A DNA stretch of 64,000 nt from Phallusia mammillata (lineage: Eukaryota > Chordata > Ascidiacea > Phlebobranchia > Ascidiidae): positions 92,088 through 156,087 of the forward strand of contig QLIY01000061.1 of NCBI GenBank assembly GCA_003260075.1, given 5' to 3'. The stretch's first letter is position 1. Every line of letters starts with the position of its first letter. Of the stretch, positions 1 through 13,390 are shown piece after piece. A program made the translations under genes and the position numbers. The notes beneath the pieces are model-generated. The model saw only the letters and a program-made list of their open reading frames with translations, was not told the origin of the DNA and searched no databases.

Positions 1-3000
1 AAAGATTCGGTTTCGGAAACCTAATAGAACACGAATTTAACCGAAATCTGCCTTCGCTATTTAGCAAGGCACCACGCAATCTTTCAAACCACTCCGTAAC
101 TATCATAATTATCGTTTTTCCCATTCCAGACACAAAATCAGTAATTCATTGACATGCTAAACGTGGTCGAGGCATCCTTAAACTCCGCAGAACAAAATCA
201 AGCAAAACTATTCTGTTTTGTAAGAACACTGTTTGCCTGGTAGAAAAACTTATTTTTCTTTGTCAAACGCGTAGCGTACGACTTTGTGTGACGTCATGAA
301 TGATTCGGTTGATTCGGCCGAATTTATGTGGCCAAACTGAATATTCGGTTTCTGAACCCAATTAGGCCGATTCGGTTCGTCTCTGGTTAAAACCCTTGGG
401 TTATAGCATGCAAATTAGCGAATACACCGGAACAAATATATTTCATTATTTGCTCATGAACTGGCATATGGAGACAGTCAAGGTGCTGTGGTTCATGACA
501 AAATGTGCGTGTATAATTGCGCATGTCAAAACACTTCAGTTTGCCCACGCAAAGTCGACAGCCGGACGACGGTTAATTATTTATGAGTTGCGTCAGTTTC
601 AGACTGCTTTCGTGTTGCTGTTTTAGTCATCTACGCACTTGGACCCTTGTTATCACCTTTGTCGCCAAATTGCAATTGCTAAAATTGAATTTTTTAAATT
701 TCCAGACGTCTGACGTACGTATACTCTTGACCGCACAGAATGTCGTTTACGTCATTGCTAGTTTAAATAGAATAAATGTCATTGGATGCAATTTTTTTGC
801 TCCCTAAATTATCCACGTACATTTTTGCATGTGTGATTTTAACAGTTGCACTGTCAGGAAAGGTATAGTGAACCTTAAAACCGTATGATTAATCCTGAAT
901 GCCGTGAAATACCCGTTCCAGATCTCAAATGAAAATAAAACAAAAACAGCCATTTCGTTTCAGTATGGGTGAAATTTGGCTGTTAGGCACACAAAAAATA
1001 ATAATTATAACAGTTTCAAGTATTTGTTAACTTAGTTTGTGGAGTAATATAAGCCGCAGTATTTAAGTTTAGGTTTAGTTAATTATGTGATTATCTGCTA
1101 CTGTGTATGTTTTACGAAGGTCATTTTCCTTTAATTACAACTTTGTTTTTCCATTTTAAGCAATACGAACAAAAAATAATGCATTGCAAAGAAAAAGGGA
1201 AAAAACAAATTTTCGTGTTTCGCCACATAAAGCAGATAGATTGTGCTTTATTCTTACCGTTCTAAGCCCCCTAAACTAGCGGAAATTGGCTGATATGAAA
1301 TATCCACGCGTGTGTCAAGTCTTCGGCGCAGTGTGAAAAGTGACAGAATCGTTCTGCAGCGAATGTCAAACCGATTGACGGGACGCAGTTGAATGAATTA
1401 TTCATTCTCGGCAAATCAGGACCCGGCAGCTTCTGACTAATTGGTTATTTGCATAACTCGCACCACCCTTTGGATGAATGGCAGCTGCTAAAGCGTTTTA
1501 CAGGGCGCATTTGGTGTCCTACTGTTACATGGGGTCATGAATGTTGAATTACGTTGACATCGTGGTGTTTTTTTGTTTCACTTAACATTTGGTATATGAT
1601 GTGTAAAGTAAATTGTCGACAAAATGAGTTAGATTTGTGACATAAAATGCTTTCATGGCATTTGGTAAATAGCCTAAGTTATTAACACATGGTTAAAAAT
1701 GGCAATAATGAGGTCTTAAGTATAAATGTGATATCTGCCTCATATATCCAATCAGGGTTTTTTTAAGGTTTGGTTTGGCTGACCGCTAAGTAGTTTTAAG
1801 AGACCNTTTTTTAAGGTTTGGTTTGGGTGACCGCTAAGTAGTTTTAAGAGACCGCAAGTGTTTCATTTAAATACCAAAAACTGTAGTTGTAGTTGCAAGT
1901 CCAAATTTTGGGAAACCGCTGGAGAAATTTGGGGGACCGTTTCGGTCCCCCAAAACACCTAAAATTCAATCATTCAAATTCTAAACATATACATACATGA
2001 CTTATGTTTCTGTTTGAAGGTTAAAATTTGGAAACATCTCGCCGCTTTTAATTTTATTTGTGCCAGAACACTCTTCTAAAAAATATTAACAAAATCGTGT
2101 TTATTGTTAAAAAGTTGTTCAAATGACAGTAAGGATTTGAATGTGTGGCCCACTTCAAACACAAATGCCTGAGTTGGAAACCGTGTAATACTGATTATGT
2201 ACTGCTAAAAACCTTATACGCCAGTGTTGATAAGTAAGTATAAATGCCACTTGTAAACAATAGATCCCTGGTTAAGTATAATGTCGATTTGTCCAGTATA
2301 ACATCTTTGTGTTACTATTATAATGTAATGCCGTTGAGCATTTGTTACAAGCCCTTTGTTGCTCATTTCAAGGCGTTTAGGTCCGTTGTAAAACGTGTCG
2401 ACACATGCTTGACCACATCGAGCAGTTCATGTTTTAACATTGCTAACTGGTCCATGGCTTTGTATTTGTATTGCATTTGTCACATATGCGATTGTGTGTA
2501 GGCGATGGCGGCTTTATAAATCTTGCTCAGAGATGTTGTAGTGTTGTTTTCTAAACTCGAAACGATGCCTCTCTTCCGCTACAATTCACGCAACGAGTCC
2601 ATGTCATTGTTTTGGTTCCAGGAAAGAACGAGACTTTAATACGTCTGGGTTAAGGGTTAATACGTCTGTTGTGAAATTTCGTTTCAGTCACTGGTCGCTT
2701 AAATTGCATTTGCACCAATTATCCAAATCAGCTCATGCTTTATAACTTAATCAAATAAGCTATTTCTGCCAGACATAATCTATAAACGAATATTGCTCTT
2801 CCAGCAGTTTTTATTACAAATGGTCGACGTTTTGTCGTACAATGTACAAAATATTCTTTGATTGACTTTTTTTCTCTCCAAAAAACACGACTAAAAAGTG
2901 TTTAATATCCCTTTGGGTACATATATAGTACATGGAGTAGCGTAGCTTTTTTTGTTAATTTCTGTGTTCAATGATAGTACATAGACTATAGCCACATTCT

Positions 3001-4118
3001 ATACATTAGGCAACAGAAGATAGTCTAGTCAAAAAATGGCATTAAAGTTTCATAATCAGGATTGATTATGCATATGTGTGAAAACGGTAGCGCAATTACA
3101 GGCTGTACATGACAAATCATTGCACAAAGTGCTACTAATATGCCGCTAATGTGATCGCATCGACCGTTGGAAATTCTACCACAGACAGATGTGATAATGG
3201 CTCGACCCCCGTGTTGCTTGTCCTTACTTCAAATCAATAACAGCACTAACTCGCATGCGCAACTTGCAGTACACAACGTGTGAAGTCATAAAACATATGT
3301 TCATGCCATGTTTACGACGCAGACTTATAAGGCCTTTCGCGGACAATGCGAACCGCTTTGGTCCCTTATGCCCACCTTGTTGCATTAAATATTAATAGCA
3401 GTTCAAAGGGTCTTGTTTCCCCGCCGAACTAATCGCTCTTTTCTGCTGTAACTTGAATTGGACTCAGGGTTTGTATTTTTTTCAAGGGATTTCATGCGAA
3501 TCAAGAGCCTTTGATTGCTAGGAAACTAGCCGTAGCGCCCATGGTACGTTTTGTTACACCGGCCCGTTAGTAATTAAATTATCTTTCGTGCTGCTGTTTG
3601 CCCAATGTGAGGCTGCTGGTATTTCTTTCAGCAAGTGACCGCAGTCGTTTGTTCAAGTCGTGTTATGGCAGTTTTGCATGTTGGAAAAACATGAAGGAAT
3701 CTACTTAGATTTTGATGAGTTGGCATGTTTTGGTGCTTAATCCTGTGAAGTGATATCACAATATTCCCGATGTTCCTGTTTCCTTTACTGTCGTGTGCGC
3801 CTGAAATACACTTACCACATTTGTGTACACTTCAGACACATACAGTATATCGATGTGTTTTGTGCCAAAGCTCGTTTTAGCGTTGATGTTCTTGCAATTG
3901 AACATACCATATTATCGTTACTTTGCGTTGGTAACGTACACCTCTAGTACAAAACGCGCCCTACTTATTACATGTCTGTGGTCATATCTTCCAAACCTAA
4001 TATTTTTGTTACTACATGTATTGATACAATTGATTATCACAAAAAATGTGCTTGGTCGACAGAATTCATCATCTTTTATGGTTAACGGTGGTTAAATATG
4101 GTGTGCTCTTTTACTCAG
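1..4118. other. No gene recognised; upstream or intronic DNA
   Basis: I see no exon here with a recognisable product and no open frame with convincing splice sites. The first ~390 bases repeat gattcgg-like words and may be a decayed repeat. Because the exon at 4119 starts with a clean acceptor, at least part of this stretch must be the intron upstream of that gene. One single-N join lies at 1806. Confidence 0.5.
1757..1854. repeat. Direct duplication around a single N
   Basis: About 48 bases ending in aagagacc are present on both sides of an N at 1806, with only minor differences. This is the architecture seen at the G/C-run joins elsewhere, and most simply reflects two overlapping contig ends placed side by side. 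Confidence 0.7.
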
Positions 4119-4749
4119 GTGATATATCGAATTCATAAAGCTGCAAGGAAATACGTAGCCTGGAAGCAAAATCATAACCCAAGACTCAAGCCGTGGTTGT
4201 GGCCAGAACAGTGCCGGCTTCCCATGGCCAAACCCGGTCAACTTTCCGCCAAGTAAGTCGCAAATCAGCCGAACTCATTTATCCACACTGTGCCCTGCTT
4301 CGTAGATGTTGTAATATTCGTATAAATGTTTAAGTATAGGCCACGAAATTTTACTTATGCCACAAAAAAACACGTACACTGTGCCTTATACTTTGTGAAT
4401 ATATAAGGTTTTATAAGCCAAAGAAAATGATAGCCAGTCATAACGTTAGAATAAATGTTTGTATTTTTAACGTGTTTTATTTGACTGTTTTCTGTTCATG
4501 TGTTTGGTGTAGTGATTTTCGTTGTGTATTATAGAAACCACAGTATTTGTTTTGCATTATTCTAATTTACAATGTGATTAAAAGTTTAAGCGTTTTAAGC
4601 ATTTTTATACTTATTCAACTTATTTTTCCACTTGAAGGGTTGACGAAGTTGAAACGATTGACGAAACATCGGCTCGAGAAGAAAACGGAACAAATGGTGG
4701 AACATCAAAAGATCCGATTGTTGTTAGTGAAGATGAAGAAGAGGACTAA
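4119..4749 (+). CDS. 3' end of an unrecognised gene with acidic, SIM-like C-terminus
   Basis: Two exons, 4119-4252 and 4638-4749, join in frame across a GT-AG intron (donor aa|gtaagt, acceptor ttgaag|g). Together they encode 81 residues and a TAA stop. The first exon is basic and aromatic, with KYVAWKQNHNPRLKPWLWPE. The second is acidic and ends DPIVVSEDEEED, which resembles a SUMO-interacting motif: a short hydrophobic core followed by acidic residues. I do not recognise the family. Upstream exons were not found within the preceding 4 kb, so the gene probably starts outside the window or has a large intron. The reading depends on splice-site quality and the open frame, not on homology. Confidence 0.5.
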
Positions 4750-6050
4750 AAGTCACGTGTTTAGAAAACAAACTTCTCTAGTGCCTTCCGCTCTGTTCAC
4801 AAGGGACTACAGTTGAAGTTTTTTAAGTTTAAGACTCGTGTGATTTTTATCCGTTCCAATTGCTCGGTATCAGACCTTTTAAGTTACGTTTTCCTTTTTT
4901 GTGAAAACTCGTTTAAATCTCTTTTCGTTTTGGATAAAGGTACCATGTTTTTTAGGGTTTTCAACGTTCGTTTTAGATTTTTTCGTAGCTTGTAAGTTTT
5001 TATGAATGACAGTTTTCTTCCTTCGCATTTTTGGCTTATGAACACTTTATAAACTCATATTTTCGCGTTTTTCGCTGGTTTTGCATTTAAGCTTTGTCTT
5101 TTTCCAATTCGCGCTCTACATGTATTTATTTATCTTTAAACCTGCACGATATTGATGTGCAATGGTATCGTTTTTACTCCTGCTGATGTATGTGAAATGG
5201 TTTTGGACGAATTTAATTGCTGGGTGCTACGTGTACCGGCCCTTACGGGTGCGTGGTATTAATTTGGATTGCTGTATGGCCGACTGCTATAGAACGATGT
5301 TGAAAATATTATTTTGCTTCGTGCAATTGTGTTCGACCTCCCATTTCTGTTTGAACTAAACTTTTGCAACATTGTGTGCAGTAACATTTTGTTTGGTATG
5401 TCTTTTTTCGTTGCTTTTTCAAGCCAATTTTACTTAAACGCTCTTAACCCAACCTGTCTGTATTTTGTGCTTTGCCAACCCACGTTAGGCTGTAAGCGAT
5501 ATCTAAAACCAGCGAAACTTTTAAACGTATGTTTAAGTGTCAGATTAACTTTTTCGCACAAAATATACTCTTTGTTTTTTTCTTTAGTTAACAATGCATG
5601 TAAGTTGACCTTCTGATTAGTTTTTTTTTTGCACAGCCGTTCCATTTAAAAAACACAAGTTACTCGTATATCACACAACTCCATGCAGTCACAGGCCTTG
5701 GTTGATTGCCATTAGACGTTTTATTTGTAAAACATATTTTGCACGTTTAATTTATTGAAGTATAACCAAAGCGATGCATAAAGTTTTACAGCTTTTTATG
5801 TTCCGTATTTAGGTGTATGAATGTGTTGTGTGTATGTATGACTTAAAACGGTTTCTGTTTGCAATAATTTCGGTGTAGATGTAGATTTGGTTGTTCCCTT
5901 CCTCTTTACGGTTTCGAATTATGTTCGCCTGACAATACATTATCGATTGTTCGTTTGTAAAAAAACGTTTTAGCAATAAATGCAACTCTTTTTGACTGCT
6001 GAATACTGGCTCAGAATGACCAAGGCTGTGTTTAATATTGCAGGCGGTGA

Positions 6051-6116
6051 TTTCATTGGCAAGCTCAGATAATAAGAGTGCGATTTCATTGGCAAGCTCA
6101 GATAACAAGAGTGCTT
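6051..6116. repeat. 33-bp tandem repeat, two copies
   Basis: The unit beginning tttcattggcaagctcag occurs at 6051 and again at 6084 with one or two changes. It sits in intergenic DNA and no function is apparent. Confidence 0.7.
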
Positions 6117-7170
6117 ATTTTCTAGGCTACTTTATAGGAGTACTTTGAAAATAAAAAAAACTGGATGACAACACGTTTAACCTCGTTTTGCTAGTTCGAG
6201 ATAATACGCAACGTCTAAATGTAGGCCACTTCTAAGGTCGTATATGAAGCATTCCGATTGTCGTTTTCGAATGTTATTAGTCTTCATGACACCAATCCAC
6301 GATTTATCATTGACCAAAAAGCTTGTTCAACCATATGGAATGCCGAAATCATGATGTCGATGTTTGTCAACCTGCCAGTAGCGGTCATCTTGAAATATTT
6401 TGTGAATAAGCAAAACGCGCTGTGATCGTTCAGCGGCATATTTCTGTTCAGAATATCTCGTTGCCAAAATGGTCATTGGTGCTAAAATTTAAGATGTCCT
6501 GGTTTTTCCAGCACAAAGCTACAAGCTTATTTGATCAAATTTTCGCCAAACCTCAGTAACAACTTTCAATACTGTATTGCAAAAAATCTATCTTTGCCAT
6601 ACTTGATGCATACAATACGGTGTGAAACTGCAACGACACAAATAACTAATCATGACAAGAAACGCGTACCTGCTATGCCCGAGGTAGCGACGCTCCAAAA
6701 CACGCCGAAAATCTTTACACGTAAAGCCACCCTTCCAGAATGAGTAAAAAGTTGATACCTGCAGAACTACATTACAGTCAGCTGACTTGCACACCGAAAG
6801 GTCGTTTTCAACCCTGCATTGCTTTAAAGAACAGTTTTAACAGGATAGTTTGTGACGTAATATTGCTGTATTGTAGGGTACTTTGTTTTCTTTTAGAATG
6901 TTTTTGTTTGCTGGAGCTTATGATCTGTGTGTAGCATTGTAGTTACTTTAAACTTGTTTCTTCAACCAACATGTATGTAGCAAAGCGGATTCGACAAGTA
7001 GTGTTTGGACTGGATAAAAAGCACAACTGCTGGTTGGATTTAGATGTGTTTGCAACATGGTAACCTGAAACATTTAACCTAAAGAAGTATCCCCCCTTCA
7101 GTCAACGGTAACATTTAGCGGAAAGACAAAGCTAAGGTAAGGCGTGTTTTTAGGTTTCTTCGAATTTTTG

Positions 7171-7176
7171 TTTATT
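7171..7176 (-). terminator. Candidate poly(A) signal of regucalcin-like B
   Basis: AATAAA on the minus strand, about 100 bases beyond the stop codon at 7274-7276. It is the first canonical hexamer downstream. Confidence 0.45.
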
Positions 7177-7273
7177 ACATATAATTGTGTAATAAACATA
7201 AAAAATCTTTAAATAGCAATTTAACAGTAATAGTATAATGTAGCAATCATTGCATAATTATAATCAATAGTGG

Positions 7274-9678
7274 TTATCCTTCGTAGATATTTGCTTGTAG
7301 ACCTTTCGCACCAAGTTCTGTAATCTGTAAAAACCACTTGCATAAATCAGTCTTGAAATAACAACAGTTATCAAACATTCAAACACGCGAGGCTAGTGAG
7401 TGAACGGCAAAACTAAAAACTACATTTAATATCGGTAGTTAGTTACCTTAAACAAGCCCCCTGACGTGTCACCATCCACTTTGTTCACTGACGGATTTCT
7501 GGCTGACGTAACGTACATTTCGTCGAGATTTCGACCACCAAAGCACACTGAGGTAGTTTTTACAGCCACGTCGCTGACTTTAATCGTTTGAAGCTTCTTG
7601 CCTGAGCAATGAATTTACATTATTTACAGTATTTTACGTTTACTGAAGTTTGTTTAACAGCATTTGTTTCCACCAAACTATGTTCCTCTGTGACATTTGC
7701 TAATTTCCTCAAAAGGATAATGCTAGCGCACGTTAGAGCAGTGGTCCCGACCGGGAAGGAATTGCTTCCAAAAGAGGATATTTAGAACTTGATGGGAGGA
7801 ATTTACTTTAATTTTGTACATGTTTTTTTTTTAAATAGACACTTTAGGTCTGGAAATATAACCTGCGAAGTTAATCCCCCCCCCCGACCCAATTTAAAAT
7901 GATGTTTGTATGGTTTAGCATCTACTATGTAGTTTATTGGGTCGAATGAAATGTTTTGGATTGTTACGTAATGAATCCGTTCATGAAGGTCGGGAACCAC
8001 TGTGATTATGTTCAACAATACTATACAGTCAGCCACATTTACCAGCTCTAGGGTCGATCTTTATTACTTGTCCGGTAAAAAACATTGCAACCCAAATGTT
8101 GTCGTCGGCGTCGATGCAGTGTCCATCAGGGACACCTTCCTCTTCTCTGTTAAATTTGTACACCACCCTTTGGTTGGTCATTTCTCCAGTAGCTATGTTG
8201 TAGTCGTAAGCATCGATGCAAAACTGTGTAAAAGGTCAATACATATTAGCTGAAGGTAAAGGCCTCTCAAAGTTTCATGTTAAAATGTGTTTCACTTACA
8301 CGCAGTGAATCACAATAGTACATGACAGTTTTGTCAGCAGTCCACGACAAACCGTTAGAAATATCAACCGGTGCCACATGTTTCGTAACACTTTTGTCCT
8401 TTTGGAGGCAGTACAGAGCCCCCTCGTTTCTTCTTGGTTTGCCTGGCTCTTTTTCATTTCCCATAGTTCCTTTATAACATATTATGTATATCCTTGTATA
8501 ATTAATTTATAATTAACTCAACACTAGCGCACAACAAATTCTTTGTAATATTTTTGCTCTTCTTTATTTGTGCTAGATTTGCCAAAGGTTCACATCCAAT
8601 TCTGTTTGTGGCGTATCAGATCAATTAAAGTTGTTTTATACACATGGAAGGTTTTTGTGCGATCGGCGGTGTGCGTTATTGTGTTGTATATTACTATTAA
8701 AACGGGTTAGAATTTGGGGACCAAACTAGGACACTCACTATTATATCTTGGCTTATCAAACCTTATCTTTATTAAATCTGATTGTTACCTGCCCAAAATC
8801 GACCAGCTGGGTCACACTTCCCGTCGTTGAATCGACTTTGTGGAAACTCGAGATTAGCTTCCTTGATCGTTTCAGTGGCTCCCGTTTCTTCGTCGACAAA
8901 GGCAAATCGGTGGGCAGCGGCTATCACTAGACCCCCTTTTTCCCGCGGAACGACCGCCCCCACTGTAGAATCTGTTGACACAGTTTAGGAGTCGTGAAAA
9001 CGCTTGCTAAACCATGCATGAAAGAGATGTCTGATTTGTGCCATAGCTTAGCCTAAGGCATAGAGCACGCGAGGCAATTTTTAGTTGCATGTCTAACGAT
9101 TTGTCAGTTCATATTTAAGAACTTATGGATGTAGATCATTACAATGCATTTTTAGTAGGTATGATGTAATAGTCTTAAAATTTCATACTATTTGTTTAAA
9201 CTATACCTATTTATACTGGCATGAACAATTATTAAACACAGAAAAGTTGGCACGCTAAACCATTACCATTTTGACACAACAAATAAACTGGCACAGGGCA
9301 TTTAAAAGATTACTGACCCTGTCTTGGAGTATAATAATGCCATATATCCTTCGTTTATAATGCATGTGAATGTCGCTATGAAAACTAGTTTAAACAAATC
9401 CAGTGAAACTCGAGCGAACAGTTTACTGCTTGTTGATGGCTTATATTGCATGACAAAAACATTGTCCAATTTTCAGCGGGTGTAAACGCATTGTAGTACA
9501 GTTAACTAAACTGACCTGGTAAATAAATTGATTTCATTTGGTTGTTTGCGGGGTTCCATCTATGTACTGCAGCTTTATTAATGTCCACGAAAAGCAATGT
9601 TTGCGATACATCATCCCAATGAGGGCCTTCGCCAAGAGAACAGTCAAATTCGCGCACGATAGTAACTTTGCCTGTCAT
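7274..9678 (-). CDS. Regucalcin / SMP-30-like protein, copy B
   Basis: Six exons, 5' to 3' on minus: 9678-9516, 8971-8789, 8469-8300, 8223-8043, 7601-7447, 7324-7274. They total 903 nt and encode 300 aa, close to the ~299 aa of vertebrate regucalcin. The SMP-30/gluconolactonase/LRE beta-propeller spans the whole protein. The four metal-site residues of this family are present: E17 in SLGEGPHW, N103 in RFNDGK, N154 in DISNGLSW and D205 in PDGHCID. The end ITELGAKGLQ...YEG matches the usual regucalcin C-terminus. The family comprises calcium-binding proteins and lactone hydrolases (gluconolactonase activity); the substrate here is unknown. There is no signal peptide, so it is likely cytosolic. 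Splice phases match copy A exactly, so the two arose by tandem duplication. I chose the start at ATG MTGKV because it begins the conserved domain. Confidence 0.93.
7739..8002. mobile_element. hAT-like MITE in regucalcin-like B intron 4
   Basis: The ends CAGTGGTCCCGACC and GGTCGGGAACCACTG form imperfect terminal inverted repeats. Related copies occur near 29009-29170 (reverse orientation) and 46470-46705. No convincing 8-bp target duplication is visible. A 10-base C run at 7876-7885 lies inside it, without flanking duplication. Confidence 0.65.
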
Positions 9679-11003
9679 TGTCTAGCCTTCAATGCAGCAC
9701 ATGGTAAAAATAGCAACAATATTTAAAAAATGTAGTTAAGCCTTGCACTAAAAAGCTTGTTTTGGGAATTGTTTGTTTTTCAGTTGCATATGGCCACATA
9801 ACCTAGTAAATTACGTCTATAACTTACGCTGTTGCTGATATGTGTAAACTGCAAAGTATTAACCTGATTAGCCTACCGTTGTGAGCCATTGCCGAAAATT
9901 TCACGAGTAAGCTGTTTAATCAGTTACTTATTGACCTTTGGCGCCAAACCCAATCCGCTGCAACTCCGCTGCTTTAAACTATTCGTCGATAAGACGCTGT
10001 AAATGTAGCTGAAGGTTTTCGCACACTATATTGCAATAGTCGCTGTCAGAAACGCCTGTAAGCAAAGTTTTGCAACTGACTTACACATAAGCCGTCAGTT
10101 TAAAACAAGTGTTCCATTTGCGTGTTTGTTTGTAATAAGACAGATATTTTCAACAGGAAGCGGGTCATTCAACATGAAGGATAGCTTATTTGGCTCGGAG
10201 TAATTAGGGTGCATTGCCTACCCCCACAATTTTTAAAATACTAATATTTGCGCTCAAAACTAGATGTTTAAACTAAATTATACGCAAGAACGAAAGGGTA
10301 AAATATCTTCAAAAGCTGCCAAGGGAATAACGAGACAAACGCGTTTTTAACATTACGTGTACCTTTAAAATTACACCGTCTTTGAAGAAACTTTATGAAT
10401 TGATAGATATTGTCAGTTGTGCCATTTGTTTCGGTAGGCAGTCAGTGGGTATATCCGGTGTCCCCGACGAATATACGATCTTCAAGTAGTATAAATCCGA
10501 AAAATACGAACAATTGTCATTGTGGTGCTTCAATTACTGACTGAGTTCGACCATCAAGGCCCAGTTGACACGCTTCTGCAACTTTGTAAGTGGTGTACCA
10601 TATGTTTCTGCCTACAATCATACGTAACGACTGTGTCATGTAAACACTAATAAAAACTAGAAACCCTTTAAGTTAAAGATATATGTTAAGGTGAAATGTT
10701 TTACTGATGAAAGTCACCTTTTTACATTTAGTATTTTTCTTCTTTCTGTTTTTTGCCAACCTTCTACAGCCCCGTGTTTGCAGGTTTTTGCACACGTCGT
10801 GCATTTTTCTGACTGCAAAAGTTTCTTGGTGAGGTATGAACGTTTTGTATTGCACAGATTTCATGTGCACATTTTGCTCGCGAAAACAACAACAAAACAA
10901 GTATGTCGCTCCAGCTGGTGAAGTGATGTTTTTGGCGCTTTAGTCAGCATTTAGTTGCACGTCTCATGTCAAGTGTAGGTGAAATCACTCCATCGAATCA
11001 AGT
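9679..11003. other. Intergenic DNA between regucalcin-like genes
   Basis: About 1.3 kb between the start of copy B and the stop of copy A. It must hold the promoter of B and the 3' end of A. No coding exon or repeat is recognised. Confidence 0.5.
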
Positions 11004-13390
11004 TTATCCTTCATAAACGTAAGCTGGTAGACCTCTTGCACCAAGTCCCGTGATCTAAGAACATGGCGTGATATATGGTTTTATGTTGCAATACAAGTAC
11101 TCATATTTATGTTTACCTAAACTTTATTAATACCAAGTTTTTTAAATGATTTGAGGTACACCGTTTGAACATAACTTAGGCTTATTGGACAAATACCTTG
11201 AACAGGCCTCCTGACGTGTCACCTTCTACTTTGTTAACGGAAAGATTTCGCGAAGAAGTCACGTAGAGTTCATCTAGGTTGGGGCCACCGAAACAGGTTG
11301 ATGTGGTTTTCAATGCAACGTCGCTTACCTTGATCGTGCGAATTTTTTGGCCTGCGATATGTAACACAAAGTTGCTAAAGCTAACCAAAAGAAAAATAAG
11401 AGGTTTGCGATAGTTTAATGATTGCATAAGTTAAGGAAGTTTGCTGTTGTGATCTGAGTATAAGTGAAATAACACGATTTCATTGAAACTTAACGTCAAG
11501 TTACCGAAACACCATCATTGTGTTATTCCTACCATTGTAAACAACCGTTGTGACTTAGAAGTGATAAAACGATATTGTTGAACTGTTAAAGCGTGTGTTG
11601 TATGCGGAAAAACAGAAGATGACTTTAACAACATTTGTGAACGGCTTTAAAACTTGGGACTATATGTATACGATCTTAAAAGCAAAGCATAGCTTCTTTA
11701 TTTGTGGAGTCAGATCTTACAACCAGCACATTGTCCACTTACCGACTTTAGGATCGATTTGGTGTACTTTTCCCCCAAAGAACATGGCGACCCAAAGGTT
11801 ATCGTCAACGTCTATGCAATGCCCGTCGGGTATTTCATCTCCTTCGGTGTTAAACTTGTAAGCCACCCTCGGATTGCTCATACTTCCAGTCGTCACGTCG
11901 TAATCATAAGCGTCGATACAATACTGCACAGCAAAACAACTGGACATGACTTTTCGCGTTAACATCTATATGTTTATATCTAATTGATTTCAGCAAATGT
12001 ATTGAAGCTGCCAATGCCATGTTGTAACTCACTCTATAGGAGTCACAATAGTACATCACGGTTTGATCGTTTGTCCATGATAAACCATTGGAAATATCCA
12101 CTGGTGCCACATGTCTTGTCACATTTTGATCCTTATGGAGGCAGTACAGAGCGCCTTGGTTTCTTTTTGGTTTGCCTGGTTCTATTTCAAGTCCCATAGT
12201 TCCTGCACAATTAGAAGTTTTAAGCTATGAATTGTAAGACCACCGGTACCGTTGGTCCCAAAAGAAATTATGTATTTATCACAATATTGCTTCACGGCAG
12301 GGACTGTGCATAATACACACATGCTTATGATGCTTGGATAATGTTGAACTAAAATTGGCTCAATGCAATATTACCTTCTGGCTTATCCTCTATATCAGTG
12401 GTTCCCAAACTTTTTCATATTTTTTTCAAAACGGTCCCTTTGCCATTATTTCGAGGGCTCGCGGTCCTTAAGCCTAAATGTGTATTTCATAAAAACGAAA
12501 GTTGATTGCAGGATTTTAGCTAATTATGCAAAATTGCGCATAACAATCATCCAAAGACAGCATGTGACATCACAAACAGGAAAAAAACATTACGATTGTG
12601 CGCGAACAATTGCATTTTTGATAGTTGTCATTCAATAAAGGCCATTGTTTAGCAATGGAGACAGTCGATTCTCAATTCTACTTTGATTTAAACTTATTTA
12701 GTGGCACAAACCGACGCCAAAAAAGATTATAGAATTACTTCAACCGCTTCGCGGACCCCCAAAAATTGCCCCACGGACCCCTAAAGGACCGCGGACCCCA
12801 GTTTGGGAACCGCTGCTCTATATTCTAAAAAAGAGTAAATTTGTGTTTAATTACCTGCCCAAAACCTGCCAGCCGGATCACACTTTCCATCGTTAAATCG
12901 ACTCTCTGGTGATTGCTGCTTGACTTCATGGATCGTTTCTGTTGCTCCGGTTTCCTCGTCGACAAAGGCAAAGCGGTGGGCAGCTGCCACAACTAGACCC
13001 CCCTTTTTTCGCGGCACGACCGCTCCGATACTTGAATCTGTTGACATAGCGACGGTTTACCATTCTGGCTGTATTATATTCCTGCTTGAACAAATATTCG
13101 CAGCCACTGTAGTTTAGGTCACCTTGGATTCAGCTAACTTTTGTGTTGCCTACTGTTTAATGTAAAGGGTAGTATGGGTTATGGTATGATGATTTTATTA
13201 ATGGTGTTTTGGTTGAACACCAACCTGGCAAGTAGATGGATTTTCTTATGTTCGTTGTAGGGTTCCATCGATGAACGGCGGCTTTAAAGATATCCACGAA
13301 AAGCAATGTTTGACTGACATCATCCCAATGAGGGCCCTCGCCCAAAGAGCAGTCAAATTCATGCACAAGTGATACTTTGCCTGTCGACAT
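11004..13390 (-). CDS. Regucalcin / SMP-30-like protein, copy A
   Basis: Six exons on minus: 13390-13225, 13037-12855, 12202-12033, 11923-11743, 11351-11197, 11054-11004. They total 906 nt and encode 301 aa. Exons 2 to 6 have exactly the lengths of copy B (183, 170, 181, 155, 51), and exon 1 differs by one codon. The family metal ligands are kept: E18 (LGEGPHW), N104 (RFNDGK), N155 (DISNGLSW) and D206 (IPDGHCID). It ends ITGLGARGLPAYVYEG and stop, as regucalcins do. The expected role is a cytosolic calcium-binding lactonase-family enzyme; substrate specificity cannot be read from sequence. Intron 2 carries a 420-bp hAT MITE. An upstream in-frame TTG is not needed; the ATG of MSTGKV is the natural start. 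The gene lies head to tail with copy B, and a decayed third copy lies upstream. Confidence 0.93.
12396..12815. mobile_element. hAT MITE, 420 bp, with 8-bp target duplication
   Basis: Ends CAGTGGTTCCCAAACT and AGTTTGGGAACCGCTG are near-perfect inverted repeats. They are bounded by the identical 8-bp duplication ctctatat (12388-12395 and 12816-12823). It is non-autonomous, with no transposase. It sits in intron 2 of regucalcin-like A. Two further copies are at 18019 and 22271. Confidence 0.9.

Larger units (their letters stand above)
4750..7273. other. 3' UTR and intergenic DNA
   Basis: T-rich sequence follows the stop at 4749; an AATAAA-type hexamer at about 5975-5980 is a possible poly(A) signal for that gene. 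No other coding exon is supported. The region lies between convergent transcripts: the unrecognised gene on + and regucalcin-like B on -. Confidence 0.5.
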
